From Mongoliibacter ruber (GTDB lineage Bacteria; Bacteroidota; Bacteroidia; Cytophagales; Cyclobacteriaceae), in contig NZ_PVTR01000011.1 of assembly GCF_003003005.1 (NCBI RefSeq), forward strand, positions 95,459 to 159,458: DNA of 64,000 nucleotides. Direction: 5' to 3'. This document shows, in pieces, positions 44,952 to 55,500 of this stretch; position 1 is the stretch's first letter, and every line of letters starts with the position of its first letter. Below the pieces are notes generated by a model. That model was given only the letters and a program-made list of their open reading frames with translations. It had not been told where the DNA came from and made no database searches. Position numbers and translations under genes: made by a program.

Positions 44952-46496
44952 TTATTCTCCTCTTTGATTGGCTGCTTCTCTGATTTGAGGGATGATGTCT
45001 TGTTGTTCAAGTGGATATAGCAAATACCTGTGTCTGGAAGGCTCGAAATTTCTTCCCTCATAGTTTAGCTCCTCATATTTGCCGTGTCTGACAAGATCCG
45101 CAAAGCGAATGCCCCACTCGGTACCGAATTCAGCAAATTTTTCGTCCAATACCACATCCAAATCAACTGAACTCAAAGGGCTTAATCCAGCTCTCTGCCT
45201 TATGGTATTGACGGCTTCAGCGGCAGACATCACACCACTGCTAGCTCCATTTACCAGAGCTTCAGCATGCATTAACAGTATTTCTGCATATCTGATAACT
45301 TGGAAATTATTGTTTGTTCCATAACCAAATCTGCCTGGGGTAAGCTGTACAGATGGTAAATAAAACTTACCACTCAAAAACAAATATCGTGGATGGTTAT
45401 TGAATCTGTCACCATCTCTTGTTGTATTGGAAATCCATTCAGGCAATTCCGCAAAATCAGGGTCTTCCTGAATGGCAGCTATACCATCAGGGGTAAACAG
45501 TACTGAAGTTTCCAATCTCACTTGCTCATTTCTGCTCAACATGAACTTGATGTATTTTTGAGAAGGTTCCCAAAATCCCCATCCTTGACCGGCTCCAGAA
45601 ACTGCAGGTGTCCAACTTGCAGGTCCATAGGGGCTGAAATTAAAGCTGATGTTGGTTCCACTCGCTTGACCGAAATCAGAATACTGAGCTTCCAATAGAT
45701 TCTCATTGTCCAATTTGCCAGGAATTTTGAATAATTGATAGAAATCATTATTCAAAGTGAATAGGTTACTTGAGATGATTTGATCGGTAGCCTCAACAAC
45801 TCCGGCATAATTTTTCAATTCCAAATTTGCCATTGCTTTGACTGCTAATGCTGTGGCCTGTGTTACTCCTCCTCTTACATCAGACCTCTGATTTGGCCTA
45901 ACACTTGGTAATAATGGAATAGCTTCATCCATAGAGTTGGAAATGTATTCCATGACTTCATCAAAAGTTGAAACTGGTACATCAAACAGGTGGGATGGTT
46001 GAGATTGATTTGGGATTAAAATTCCACCCCAAAGTCTGGCTAACTGTAGTAATTCAAAGCCTTGTAGAACTTTGATTTCGGCGATGAATTGCTGAGCATT
46101 GGCTGAATTTGCTCCAGCTTCTTCATATTTCTTGATTTCTTCGATAGCACCATGCCAGAAAAGAAGATCAGAATAGAGGTTTAACCAAACAGAATTATAC
46201 ATCCAAAAGTTACGATCATATCGGTACATATCAGTTTCCTGAAGAGGGAATTGGTCGCCAGCAGAATTTACATCGTCACCTCTTACTCCGATAATTGGAT
46301 GTGTTTCCCATTGCATTGAGTAAAATTGCGAATAGGCACCATATAGCATCAATATCATATTTCCAGATTGAGTATAATCTGTTCCCTCAACTAGAAATTC
46401 ATTTTCCAATGGTTCATCTAACATATCCGAACAGGATATCATTAGGGATAAAATAGGCACTAAGGCCAGTACTCGAAATATATTTTGGGTATTCAT
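44952..46496 (-). CDS. SusD/RagB nutrient-binding lipoprotein (locus 1)
   Basis: A 514-residue lipoprotein (LMISC, Cys22) of the SusD family, a helical TPR-like lid on the SusC channel that captures glycan. Markers are SDMLDEPLENEF, AEIKVLQGFELLQLARLWGGI and the C-terminal block FQVIRYAEILLMHAEALVN, then NTIRQRAGLSPL and EFGTEWGIRFADLVRHGKY. The start is 4 bases after the susC stop and it is followed 15 bases later by the LamG gene, so it lies within the operon. Confidence 0.95.
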   Translation of the reverse strand: MNTQNIFRVLALVPILSLMISCSDMLDEPLENEFLVEGTDYTQSGNMILMLYGAYSQFYSMQWETHPIIGVRGDDVNSAGDQFPLQETDMYRYDRNFWMYNSVWLNLYSDLLFWHGAIEEIKKYEEAGANSANAQQFIAEIKVLQGFELLQLARLWGGILIPNQSQPSHLFDVPVSTFDEVMEYISNSMDEAIPLLPSVRPNQRSDVRGGVTQATALAVKAMANLELKNYAGVVEATDQIISSNLFTLNNDFYQLFKIPGKLDNENLLEAQYSDFGQASGTNISFNFSPYGPASWTPAVSGAGQGWGFWEPSQKYIKFMLSRNEQVRLETSVLFTPDGIAAIQEDPDFAELPEWISNTTRDGDRFNNHPRYLFLSGKFYLPSVQLTPGRFGYGTNNNFQVIRYAEILLMHAEALVNGASSGVMSAAEAVNTIRQRAGLSPLSSVDLDVVLDEKFAEFGTEWGIRFADLVRHGKYEELNYEGRNFEPSRHRYLLYPLEQQDIIPQIREAANQRGE

Positions 46497-46500
46497 TATA

Positions 46501-49500
46501 TTATAATTTAATATTCAAACCTAAAGTGTAAATCGCAGGAATAGGGTATACCTGACGGTCGATACCATTGGCTACTTCCGGATTAAATCCATTATAGTCA
46601 AATACAGTTAAAGGCCTTTCAGCTGTAACTGTAACCGCAGTCCTTGGCATTTTCACGCCAAATATTTCTCTGTCTATAATTGAATAAGTCAACCTGACAT
46701 TTTGGATTCTCCAATAAGAACCATCTTCGACAAAAAAGTCACTCATATTCTGATTCCAGCCTCTTCTCAATCCCGAAGCTGAAGGATATGCGTTTGAAGT
46801 TCCTTCACCTCGCCAAAGGTTATTTGCCAAATCAGCATCAATATTTGTATCATTGGTAAAGATGATTTCCCCTCTTTTCCTATTTAAAATACTAAAGCCT
46901 GACTGCCCTTGAAATAATGCTGAAAAATCCCAGTTTTTGTAGGTAAAACCGAAATTAGCTCCAAATGTCAGTTTGGGTAGGTAAGACCCTAATACGACCC
47001 TGTCTTCATCATTGATAACTCCATCACCATTTTGATCTTTGAAAATCAAGTCGCCAGGCTGAAGGTTATTGTTTTGTATAAACTCTGAGGAATATCCTGA
47101 ATTATCGATATCTGCCTGATTTTGGAAAACTCCGACCACTTCATAACCATAAAATGCTTGAAATGGCATACCTATAATTGATCTCTGACGGAATTCTGCT
47201 GATCCTCCATCTAATCCATCAGGACCTCCAAGACCAAGCACGCTGTTATTTAAAGTTGCAATGTTACCGCCTACATAGTAGGAGAAATCATTAGTGATAT
47301 TATCTCTCCAATTAAGTGAAATTTCAAGCCCTTCATTTCTTATAGAACCGACGCTACGTCTTTCGCTTGCTCTGATAACAGGTGGAATGATCACCACAGA
47401 TAGGTTTCGGGTGTCTCTGACAAAGTAGTCAGCGTCTATACTTAACCTATCTCTGAACATCCTGGCATTGAAGCCAATATTGGTTTCAACGGTAGTTTCC
47501 CACCTGTCAATAAGGTCAAATGTCGGGTTGAGTCTTCTACCAATCCTTAATGTATTGTCAATGGCGGCAGTAGTTTCATTCAGAGTAGGTGCACCTACAG
47601 CCTGCCTTATGCCGTCATTTCCGAGTTGTCCCCATGATCCTCTTAATTTTAAGAAGTTTATTGCAGGCACATTGAAAAATGATTCTTCAGATATTACCCA
47701 GCCTGCACCGAAAGTGGCAAAATTCCCCCATTTTTCTTGGAATTTGTTATTTCCGTCTCTTCTGAAAGTACCGTAAAGCAAGTATTTATCATCATAATTA
47801 TAGGCAACTCTTGAGAAATAAGATAAGAAAAACAGATTGTAACCGCTGTCTCCAATACCATTTAAATCAAAGTCCGTTGAATTTGACAAGTACCAAAATT
47901 GTTCATTGTCTCTTCCAGGAGATGGGTTAAGGTTTGCTCCTCTAGCAAAAAGGCTTTCTCCTGTTTCGCTTCTGAAAGATTGTCCAAGGACCGCCGTGAT
48001 ATTATGTTTCCCGAAGTTATTCCTGTAGGTAAGGAAGTTGTCTAAAATCTGATCGAAACTGGATGAATTTCTCCTACCCAGGGCAGAAAGCCTTTCGGTG
48101 ACACCATCGTTATAAGGAAGACTTACCGACCTGTTCCTCAAACTGGTTATGTTGTAATTATATTGAGTTCTAAAGGTTAGTTTGTCATCAAGAATTCTGG
48201 CTTCAGCATAAAAGTTACCAAGTACTTTTGAGATATCATTTCGATTGTCATTGTACTCCAGAGCGTAAAAAGGGTTTTGTGGGCTTCTATACCCGAGTTG
48301 TTGCGCATTTGATAAACCAATTGGTGATGCTCCAACATTCCCTGGATCAAAAGCGGGCTGAATAGGAACGGCGAAATATCCTGTAAACCATGCTCCGTTA
48401 TCAGCATTAAATTGTTGGGCTGTACTGATATTTAGGTTACCGCCTACATTTAACCAATCTTTGATGTCTGAATCTAATTTTACCCTGAAGTTCAATCTTT
48501 TATACTCATTTCTGGTATTGTTGAGAAGTCCCTTTTGGTCAAAATAACTTCCTCCTAAAGAAAATCGCGTGGTTTCATTGCCGCCATTAAAAGACAAAGA
48601 ATGGTTTTGAATGGCTGCAGGGCTCATGATTTCTGAAAACCAATCCGTATTTACATCAGGAAGATTAGGGTCAATTCTGCTCCTTCCATAGCGCTGTATG
48701 GCATTTTGAACAAACTGCATGTCAGCTGCAGCACCTGTTTCATTTACATAGTTTACGTATTGCTGGGTATTGGCCATTTGCAATACATTTTGCGGATTTT
48801 GGACGCCATAGTATCCATCATATACAATTTCCCCTTTTTGATTGTAAGATCCAGTTTTTGTTTCAATCAATACAACTCCATTTGCAGCCCTTACACCATA
48901 AATTGCAGCGGCTGAAGCATCTTTTAGTACTGAGATTGTTTCTATATCATTTGGACTTAAAAAATCAATATTGTCTAAGAACATCCCGTCAACTACGTAT
49001 AGTGGAGCTGCACCTCCTTCAAAGGAACCGATTCCCCTTACCCTCACCGTAGGGCCTGCACCTGGGGCGCCGTTACTTACAATTTGTACGCCCGCTACTC
49101 TACCTTGGAGTGATTGCATGGCCTGGGCATTGGGAGTCTTGGCGATATCGTCGGCTTTTACGGTAGAAATTGCGGACGTTAGGTCTCGCTCTCTTTGGGT
49201 ACCATATCCAATTACCAACACCTCATCCAAAGATTGGGTGTCTTCCTCCATTGATACATTGATGACACTTTGGTTACCAACTGCACGCTGAACCTTAGTG
49301 AATCCAACAAATGAGAAAACAAGTACTTCCTCCGAACCTGCTTCAATACTATAATTCCCGTCTACATCGGTAACCGTTCCTCTGGTCGTTCCATTAATTT
49401 GTATGGTGACACCGGGAAAAGATTCTCCATTTTGGTCAGTAACATTTCCCGTGACAGTGGATTGCTGCGCTGTAAGCTGCTGCATGAATACCAGATTTAA

Positions 49501-49578
49501 TAAAAGGATTTTAATCATTAAAAAACTCCTTTTAAGCATGACTGGCGTGGTCAACTTTTTTCGTAAATTTTTAGGCAT
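46501..49578 (-). CDS. SusC/RagA TonB-dependent transporter (locus 1)
   Basis: A 1025-residue outer-membrane transporter. After a signal peptide (ends LTAQQ) comes a carboxypeptidase-regulatory-like domain (TVTGNVTDQNGESFPGVTIQINGT), then the TonB box region (LDEVLVIGYGTQRERDLTSAIS), the plug (VRGIGSFEGGAAPLYVVDGMFLD and IYGVRAANGVVLIETK) and a 22-strand barrel ending TLGLNIKL. It imports oligosaccharide bound by SusD. The start may be ATG at 49578 or a Met 13 codons later (49539). It follows the 7TMR regulator gene by 326 bases on the same strand. Confidence 0.95.
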   Translation of the reverse strand: MPKNLRKKLTTPVMLKRSFLMIKILLLNLVFMQQLTAQQSTVTGNVTDQNGESFPGVTIQINGTTRGTVTDVDGNYSIEAGSEEVLVFSFVGFTKVQRAVGNQSVINVSMEEDTQSLDEVLVIGYGTQRERDLTSAISTVKADDIAKTPNAQAMQSLQGRVAGVQIVSNGAPGAGPTVRVRGIGSFEGGAAPLYVVDGMFLDNIDFLSPNDIETISVLKDASAAAIYGVRAANGVVLIETKTGSYNQKGEIVYDGYYGVQNPQNVLQMANTQQYVNYVNETGAAADMQFVQNAIQRYGRSRIDPNLPDVNTDWFSEIMSPAAIQNHSLSFNGGNETTRFSLGGSYFDQKGLLNNTRNEYKRLNFRVKLDSDIKDWLNVGGNLNISTAQQFNADNGAWFTGYFAVPIQPAFDPGNVGASPIGLSNAQQLGYRSPQNPFYALEYNDNRNDISKVLGNFYAEARILDDKLTFRTQYNYNITSLRNRSVSLPYNDGVTERLSALGRRNSSSFDQILDNFLTYRNNFGKHNITAVLGQSFRSETGESLFARGANLNPSPGRDNEQFWYLSNSTDFDLNGIGDSGYNLFFLSYFSRVAYNYDDKYLLYGTFRRDGNNKFQEKWGNFATFGAGWVISEESFFNVPAINFLKLRGSWGQLGNDGIRQAVGAPTLNETTAAIDNTLRIGRRLNPTFDLIDRWETTVETNIGFNARMFRDRLSIDADYFVRDTRNLSVVIIPPVIRASERRSVGSIRNEGLEISLNWRDNITNDFSYYVGGNIATLNNSVLGLGGPDGLDGGSAEFRQRSIIGMPFQAFYGYEVVGVFQNQADIDNSGYSSEFIQNNNLQPGDLIFKDQNGDGVINDEDRVVLGSYLPKLTFGANFGFTYKNWDFSALFQGQSGFSILNRKRGEIIFTNDTNIDADLANNLWRGEGTSNAYPSASGLRRGWNQNMSDFFVEDGSYWRIQNVRLTYSIIDREIFGVKMPRTAVTVTAERPLTVFDYNGFNPEVANGIDRQVYPIPAIYTLGLNIKL

Positions 49579-49904
49579 AATTGTTAATAATTTGAAATAA
49601 GATTAGTAAGGCCTACCGTTTGTAGTTATTCCCTCTGAAAAATTAAAATTTAAAAAAGTGTAAAGCTCCTTTCACTTAGAAAAAGGCTAAATATTACCTG
49701 AAAAATCACTGAAATTTCTAGAACTTTTTATCGCTTAAATACTAAATAAAAACCCCTTTGTATGTGTAACTGGAGGCTTTTATGAAGTGGATTTAACGCA
49801 TGAACAACAATGTTTTAATTAATTAAATAGTTCTTAACAAAGTTTATAATTCATCTAAAATTTGTTTGAAAATATGCTAACCAAATTCTTTTTAAAATAA
49901 AATA
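49579..49904. promoter_or_regulatory. Spacer between the 7TMR regulator and susC of locus 1
   Basis: A 326-base AT-rich region likely to hold the susC operon promoter and the binding site of the adjacent regulator. An imperfect inverted repeat AAGTGTAAAG...CTTTCACTT lies near 49657-49678. No clear TAnnTTTG promoter was found. The role is inference from position. Confidence 0.4.
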
Positions 49905-51830
49905 TTAGTTGCTCTTGGTGCTGCTTTTTTCAGCCAAAATAATCAAGTCATCTAATGTCATTTCATGTTCTGTTGACTCTGAATTTTGATTTACTTTCTT
50001 TCTGAAACTCCAAACTGTATTTTTCCTTATATCCAAAATATTTGATAATTCTTCAATTGTTTTTGGTTCGGAGTTGGAAATTACTGAGTAGGCAATAAAC
50101 AAAGCTTTTTCAATAGGGAATCGGATTCCGTGAAAGATTGTACCAGCTGTAACCGAATCTATAAAGCCACATTTTGAGCATCTTCTTGTAAATATTTTAG
50201 GGCCATTGCTGTAGTTTTTGCCCTCACATTGCCTACAGGTAAAACCTTTGCCCCATTTGAGTTCTTCTAAATACCTGTAACAGGCAGACGCCTCAGGGAA
50301 TATCTTATTGAATTCCTCATAGGTAAGGGATTTTTTGCGAAGACGATCTTTTAATGAAGCTCTGATAGAGCTTTTTAACTTCCAATTGTCCTTATCCAGT
50401 GAAGAATTCATTTTCTTAATCTGTTGATCCATATCCTTGAGTTGCTGATTGTATGTCTCTAACAGGTTGTTTTTTTTCTCTAATTCTAAGGTTCTTTCTC
50501 TTACCTTTAACTCCAGCTCTTTATTGACTTTTTCTTTGAGCGCAATATTTTCTTTGTATTGATTGAGACTTCTTTTTAGGGCCCTGTCACGGATTTCTTT
50601 CATGATTCTTATTCGGTCACCCAATGCAAATGACAGCAATATCATTTCGAGTAAAAAAGCAAAATGTAGGCTATAGTAAACAAGGGTGTTGTGTTCAATT
50701 ATTGCCAAATTCGCCAAGAGTTTTATCAATGCTCCTAGAAATAGCACTCCATACGCAATTACAAAGAGTCTTGCACTTTTGTGGCCTTTTACCCACACAT
50801 AGATACCTGTGATAAATATCAGAGAGAACGGAAGAACATCGTAGTAACCAATCTCAAAATACTTTAAATTGATAAACAAACCGGATAAAAAGTACCCTGT
50901 TTTAATCAAAAGAGAACCAATCAAGGCAAAATGTAATTTTTTGGCTCTTCGGGCTGTATTGAGAAAGCGAATGGTAAAAAGGATTGCCCAGAATATAAGT
51001 GAAAAGCTAAACACCCCATTTGAAATATGATTGTATTCTGGAGTGTCAGGCCACAGAAACTGATACCCCACACCATCTAGGCTCATTGTAAATAGACTTA
51101 CACTAATTAAGTAAAATATGTAATACACATACTTTAACTCCCTTACAGCCAAAAAAACAATGAGATTATAAAAGGCAATTATACTTATCATTCCGTAAAA
51201 CAATCCGTAAAAAAGGTATTCATTCAGGGCATAATAAATAAACCTATCATAAGACCTTATTGCAATCCGGACATCCGCTTTTTGGTTGGACTTTATTTTA
51301 AAAAAGAACATATTCTCATCATTCAAGTCTGATGGGACTAATATCTGGAAGTTCTTGTGGCTGAAAGTTCTTTGTTGAAATGGTAAAGAACTTCCCATTT
51401 GAGATTGCTTGTATGTCCCGTTTCCATTAGGAATATATGCTTCAATGAAGCTTATACTTTGGTCATAAAATTCAATAAGCCATATTTTCTCACTCTTTAG
51501 GGTAGGATCAAAAGAGAGTTTTACCCAATAAGTAAAGTCAGGGTTGAAGTTGTTTTTTGTGAAATCGGGTTGTCTTGTAAATTTGTCCGAAGCTTTTCCA
51601 CTTATGATATCTTCGAATTTCAGGTTGTTGTCACGGTCCTCAATGAATGACAGATCAGCAATGGAAATAATAAGCTCATCACTTATTTGAGTTAAATCAA
51701 TTTTTTCACTCTCTGCATTTACGCTTGGGCTGAAAAAATAAAGAATGAAAGTGAAATAAATAAGCTTCGATATGGGAATATATTTTTTGATGGCGTCTGG
51801 TTTAAATTCAAGGTAACCGCTGGAAAGCAT
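49905..51830 (-). CDS. 7TMR-DISM receptor fused to a transposase-type zinc ribbon and HTH (locus 1 regulator)
   Basis: A 641-residue membrane protein. Signal peptide to about residue 39; periplasmic 7TMR-DISMED2-type beta domain at 46-195 (TYWVKLSFDPTLKSEKIWLIEF); seven helices at about 205-405 with the DISM-7TM signature LNEYLFYGLFYGMISIIAFYNL; coiled coil at about 410-490 (KELELKVRERTLELEKKNN). Residues 507-565 read as an IS1595/ISXO2 zinc ribbon: FNKIFPEASACYRYLEELKW, then Cys532, Cys535, Cys551 and Cys554, then VTAGTIFHGIRFPIEKA. An HTH follows (IEELSNILDIRKNTVWSFRKK). There is no DDE nuclease domain. It reads toward susC on the same strand. I infer a membrane-bound, signal-responsive DNA-binding regulator of this glucan locus. 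Confidence 0.85.
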   Translation of the reverse strand: MLSSGYLEFKPDAIKKYIPISKLIYFTFILYFFSPSVNAESEKIDLTQISDELIISIADLSFIEDRDNNLKFEDIISGKASDKFTRQPDFTKNNFNPDFTYWVKLSFDPTLKSEKIWLIEFYDQSISFIEAYIPNGNGTYKQSQMGSSLPFQQRTFSHKNFQILVPSDLNDENMFFFKIKSNQKADVRIAIRSYDRFIYYALNEYLFYGLFYGMISIIAFYNLIVFLAVRELKYVYYIFYLISVSLFTMSLDGVGYQFLWPDTPEYNHISNGVFSFSLIFWAILFTIRFLNTARRAKKLHFALIGSLLIKTGYFLSGLFINLKYFEIGYYDVLPFSLIFITGIYVWVKGHKSARLFVIAYGVLFLGALIKLLANLAIIEHNTLVYYSLHFAFLLEMILLSFALGDRIRIMKEIRDRALKRSLNQYKENIALKEKVNKELELKVRERTLELEKKNNLLETYNQQLKDMDQQIKKMNSSLDKDNWKLKSSIRASLKDRLRKKSLTYEEFNKIFPEASACYRYLEELKWGKGFTCRQCEGKNYSNGPKIFTRRCSKCGFIDSVTAGTIFHGIRFPIEKALFIAYSVISNSEPKTIEELSNILDIRKNTVWSFRKKVNQNSESTEHEMTLDDLIILAEKSSTKSN

Positions 51831-52168
51831 TCTGATTTTATAACATTTATTAAATAAAATAAAGTTTAATTGCAGTTATAGCAACAGTATTAGAAATATC
51901 AAAGTTACATTTTAATTCGAAGCTTGAATTATTTTTTCCAAGTTCAAGGAATTTCAAAATGAACCATGCCCTGATTTTAAACCAAAGGTTCCAACAAGTC
52001 TAAAAATTGATTTTGAACACCAAATGAAATTCACCTAGCTTTGGAAATATCGCTTTGGAATCATGTTGATATTCTAAAAAAAGCCTAACATAATTGCTTA
52101 TTTTCGAAAAATTCAATGACTTTCTGAATTAGGGCAGTCCAATCTATGAATGAATGTCATCAAAAACC
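51831..52168. other. Intergenic spacer upstream of the locus 1 regulator
   Basis: A 338-base AT-rich gap which should contain the regulator promoter. No repeat, RNA or open frame was recognised. Confidence 0.45.
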
Positions 52169-52390
52169 CTATGACTTCTTGCTCTTTTTACCGAATGGTA
52201 TTCTTAGTATTTCTTTAAAGATCTCTATAATTGCCAGTACTGTGTACTTTAAAATTTTGATATAGCCTCTTACCAAAAAACGGAAGATTTTGGCGAAGAT
52301 CGAAAACTCATTATTGTTGGATTTTTTTTTAGGTTTTGTTGGCGCATCAAGGATCTGCCCATTTTGCGAATTTGAAGATTTCGTTTTCAT
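52169..52390 (-). CDS. Small basic hypothetical protein
   Basis: A 73-residue protein from the ATG at 52388-52390. A Lys/Ser/Asn-rich N-terminus (DAPTKPKKKSNNN) precedes a hydrophobic helix with charged edges (FSIFAKIFRFLVRGYIKILKYTVLAIIEIFKEIL) and a basic tail ending GKKSKKS. It could be a single-pass or peripheral membrane peptide. It lies 154 bases downstream of the FG-GAP/ASPIC gene on the same strand. No family is recognised, and it may not be a real gene. Confidence 0.4.
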   Translation of the reverse strand: MKTKSSNSQNGQILDAPTKPKKKSNNNEFSIFAKIFRFLVRGYIKILKYTVLAIIEIFKEILRIPFGKKSKKS

Positions 52391-52544
52391 GGATTTTGTG
52401 TTTGATTTATATCCATTACTATCCAATTATCAGACCGAAATTCTCCCAGAAGCTTTTTTGAGGGTTAAAATCAATTACGTATACAGCTCATTTTTAGAAG
52501 CTACACTTTGGTTTGGCAGGCAATGCCAAATTGCAATTCTGATG

Positions 52545-55500
52545 CTATTCATCAAGAGTTATTGACCTTGTACTGCCATCAAACTGTGTTACTTCAATCA
52601 GTTTGCAGTCTTTAGGGATAGGGATTTTACGGGTAGATTGTGATAAGTAGCCTGACCCATAAGGGAATTCAAATGTTTTATTTTGCCTGTTTTCTAGTAC
52701 AAATGTGACCTTAAAATCTCCTTTTTCTAAGGCAAAAACACCTTGTTTGGCAGTAGTTCCCCTTGAGTAAAAGGCTTTTAAATCGTTTTGATGAGAACTT
52801 GAAATAAACAATACTTTTCCCTCTGCAGTAGTCAAAGTTACCAAAGCGCGTCCCTCACTTTCATGCAAAAATCCAGTGTTTTGCAAATGGATTGAAAAAT
52901 CTCCTTTACCATCTTGACTGAGTACACTTCCAATGGAAGCGTCGTATCGGCCAGTTACTGTTTCATTGCCATAAAAATTCCCAATCAACAAAATTTGATC
53001 TTGGGAAAAATCATAGGAAGTTCCATAAATCGGAGAGAATTGAGTCTCTATGGGAAGTGGAGTGAGTACAAACTTGCCCGAATCATCCATTTTCATGATA
53101 GAACTTGAAAATTCCCGGGCCTCAAGCTCAAGTGCTTCCTGTCTTTGATTGTCATCAAAAAAGTTTTCGAGTTTGAATTTTGCAAAGACATTATATTTTA
53201 AGAAGCGGTTTTTCCAAGATGGAATTTGATTGACCAATTTGTCCCGACCGGCAACAGGATACAAGCCGTCTATAAGATGGGTAAACATGATAGGGTCAAT
53301 ACTGCCATTTTTATCAAAATCATCTGCAATCAGGACAAGCGGCGTCTTTGGGCTGACTTTCCAGCGTGTATTCAACCCTGCATTACCCATTACATATTGT
53401 ACTTTTCCATGTTCATCAGTACCTATAGCACTTATACTGTTCCACCATCCGGTAGAATTTTCAGGCCCAATTTTTTTTGATACGTCTTTGAATGCCGTGC
53501 TGTTACCTTCTCTTTCTTGTTTTAGGAAGGTTATTGGCATCCATTCACCCAACACAATCAAATCCACTAAACCATCCTGATCGAAATCTGTCCACAAGGC
53601 TGCGGTTACCATGCCTAAATGGTTTAAATCAGGCATGAATTCACTTGTCCGGTCTTCAAATTTCCCATTGACAAACTTTAGGATGGCTGATGTTGGGGGT
53701 AGGGGGTACTTGCCAGGTCTCACTCTACCACCGACAAAAATCTCCATTTCACCATCTCCATCTATATCTGCAGCGGTCACAATTGAGCCGCTGAAATTCA
53801 TTGAGGGCAGGGCAGCTTCTAAGATTTCAAAATTGCCTTTACCATCATTTAAATACACTCGGTCTTGATAAGATTCGTCCCCTTCAGGGTATCTACTGCC
53901 TCCGCTTACAATATACAAGTCCAGATCACCATCATTGTCAATATCAATAAGAAGACATCCCATGTCATCGGCTTGATCGCCTTCAAGTACTTCTTTTTTT
54001 ATAAAAGTCCCATCCGCTCTTTGGATGAACAAAGCCCTTGGGAATCCAGCAGATCCCCCCACAAAAAGATCATCAAGACCATCTCCATTGACATCGCCTA
54101 CTGCCAGTCCTGGGCCGTTTTCAGAGTGTTTGTGTGGTAAAAGAACCTGCCTGTTGAAGTCATTGTATGTCCTGTGCTGATGCGTGTGTTCCAAACCCAA
54201 AAGCTGTGAAATTTCTGAATATGAATAGAAATGCTCAGTTTCTTCCATATACTCGGGATACTCTGCATCTGTATAACTTACGTTGATTTTGGTATTGATT
54301 TGAAAATCCCTCAGGCGCTGTTGTTTTCCATCAGGCCAAGTGACAGTTAATCTTAGATCTTGTGATTCAGCACCTAGCCCAAAATGGGCCATGGGTTCGA
54401 CAAAAGATTTGTATCCGCGAGTGGGGTAATGTTCATAAAATTGTTTGAATGTCTCATCATGTTGGGAATACTCCAATTCTACAATAGCGCCCAAACCCAT
54501 GGAATTGTTTTCTGGACCGGTCAGACTTATTTTCAAATAATTTGACTGTTCTGGAAATTTTTCCCTCAGCTGGTTTTGATACAAAAAGGCCATTTCGTTT
54601 AGGTTATTGACTACCAAATCCAAATCCCCATCATTGTCTAAGTCTGCATAGGCTGCTCCATTTGAAATTGAAGCATGTATCATTCCCCAATCTTTACTTT
54701 TATCCAAAAATGTTAAATCCCTGTTGTTTTTATAGAGGTAGTTGGGCATTTTGACCTCCTTGAGGTTTGAAATTCCTTCATACAATAGAGCCCTTCGGTC
54801 TTCAGGAGTTGAGAAAGGGCCAAGGTTTTGGGTAAAGTTGATATGGTCAAGGTCTGTTACGTCTTTGCCATAACCATTGCTGATAAATAAATCTTTGAAG
54901 CCATCATTGTCAAAGTCAGCCATCAAAGGTGACCAGCTCCAGTCTGTCTGGGCCACACCTGCCAAGAAACCAATTTCACTAAAAAGTCCATTGCCCCGGT
55001 TTACTTGTAGGGTATTCCTGACATATTGTGGTTCATATCCTCTAGACAAATTACTCATGTAAAGGTCATAATTTTCGGTAGGTGAAAACATGGTTTTTTG
55101 CCTCTCATTGTCAGGAGGAAACATGTCCAGTACCAAAATGTCTACCAAACCATCATTATTGAAATCAGCAATATCCACACCCATGGCGTTGAAGCTTTGA
55201 TGCTTAAGCATATTGTCAATCTCATTGGAAAATGTACCATCGCCGTTATTGATGTAGATCACATCATTGGTGATAAAATCATTCGCTACATAGATATCAG
55301 GGAAGCCATCTCTATTAATGTCGCTGATGGCAAGACCAAGCCCATAACCCTCAATAAGAATTCCTGCTTCTTGGGTGACATTGCTGAATGTACCATCACC
55401 ATTGTTTTTGTACAGCTTATCATTGCTCTTTCCTTTTCCTGTAGTCTCCCTTGGTCTTGATGTATTTCTTTGGAATGTTTCCAAAGCATTGGATAGAATA

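Noticed and set aside
49986..50312. Possible complete IS1595-family insertion sequence at the regulator gene
   Set aside because: Only the zinc-ribbon/HTH end is present, in frame with the receptor. There is no DDE nuclease domain, and I saw no terminal inverted repeats or target duplications.
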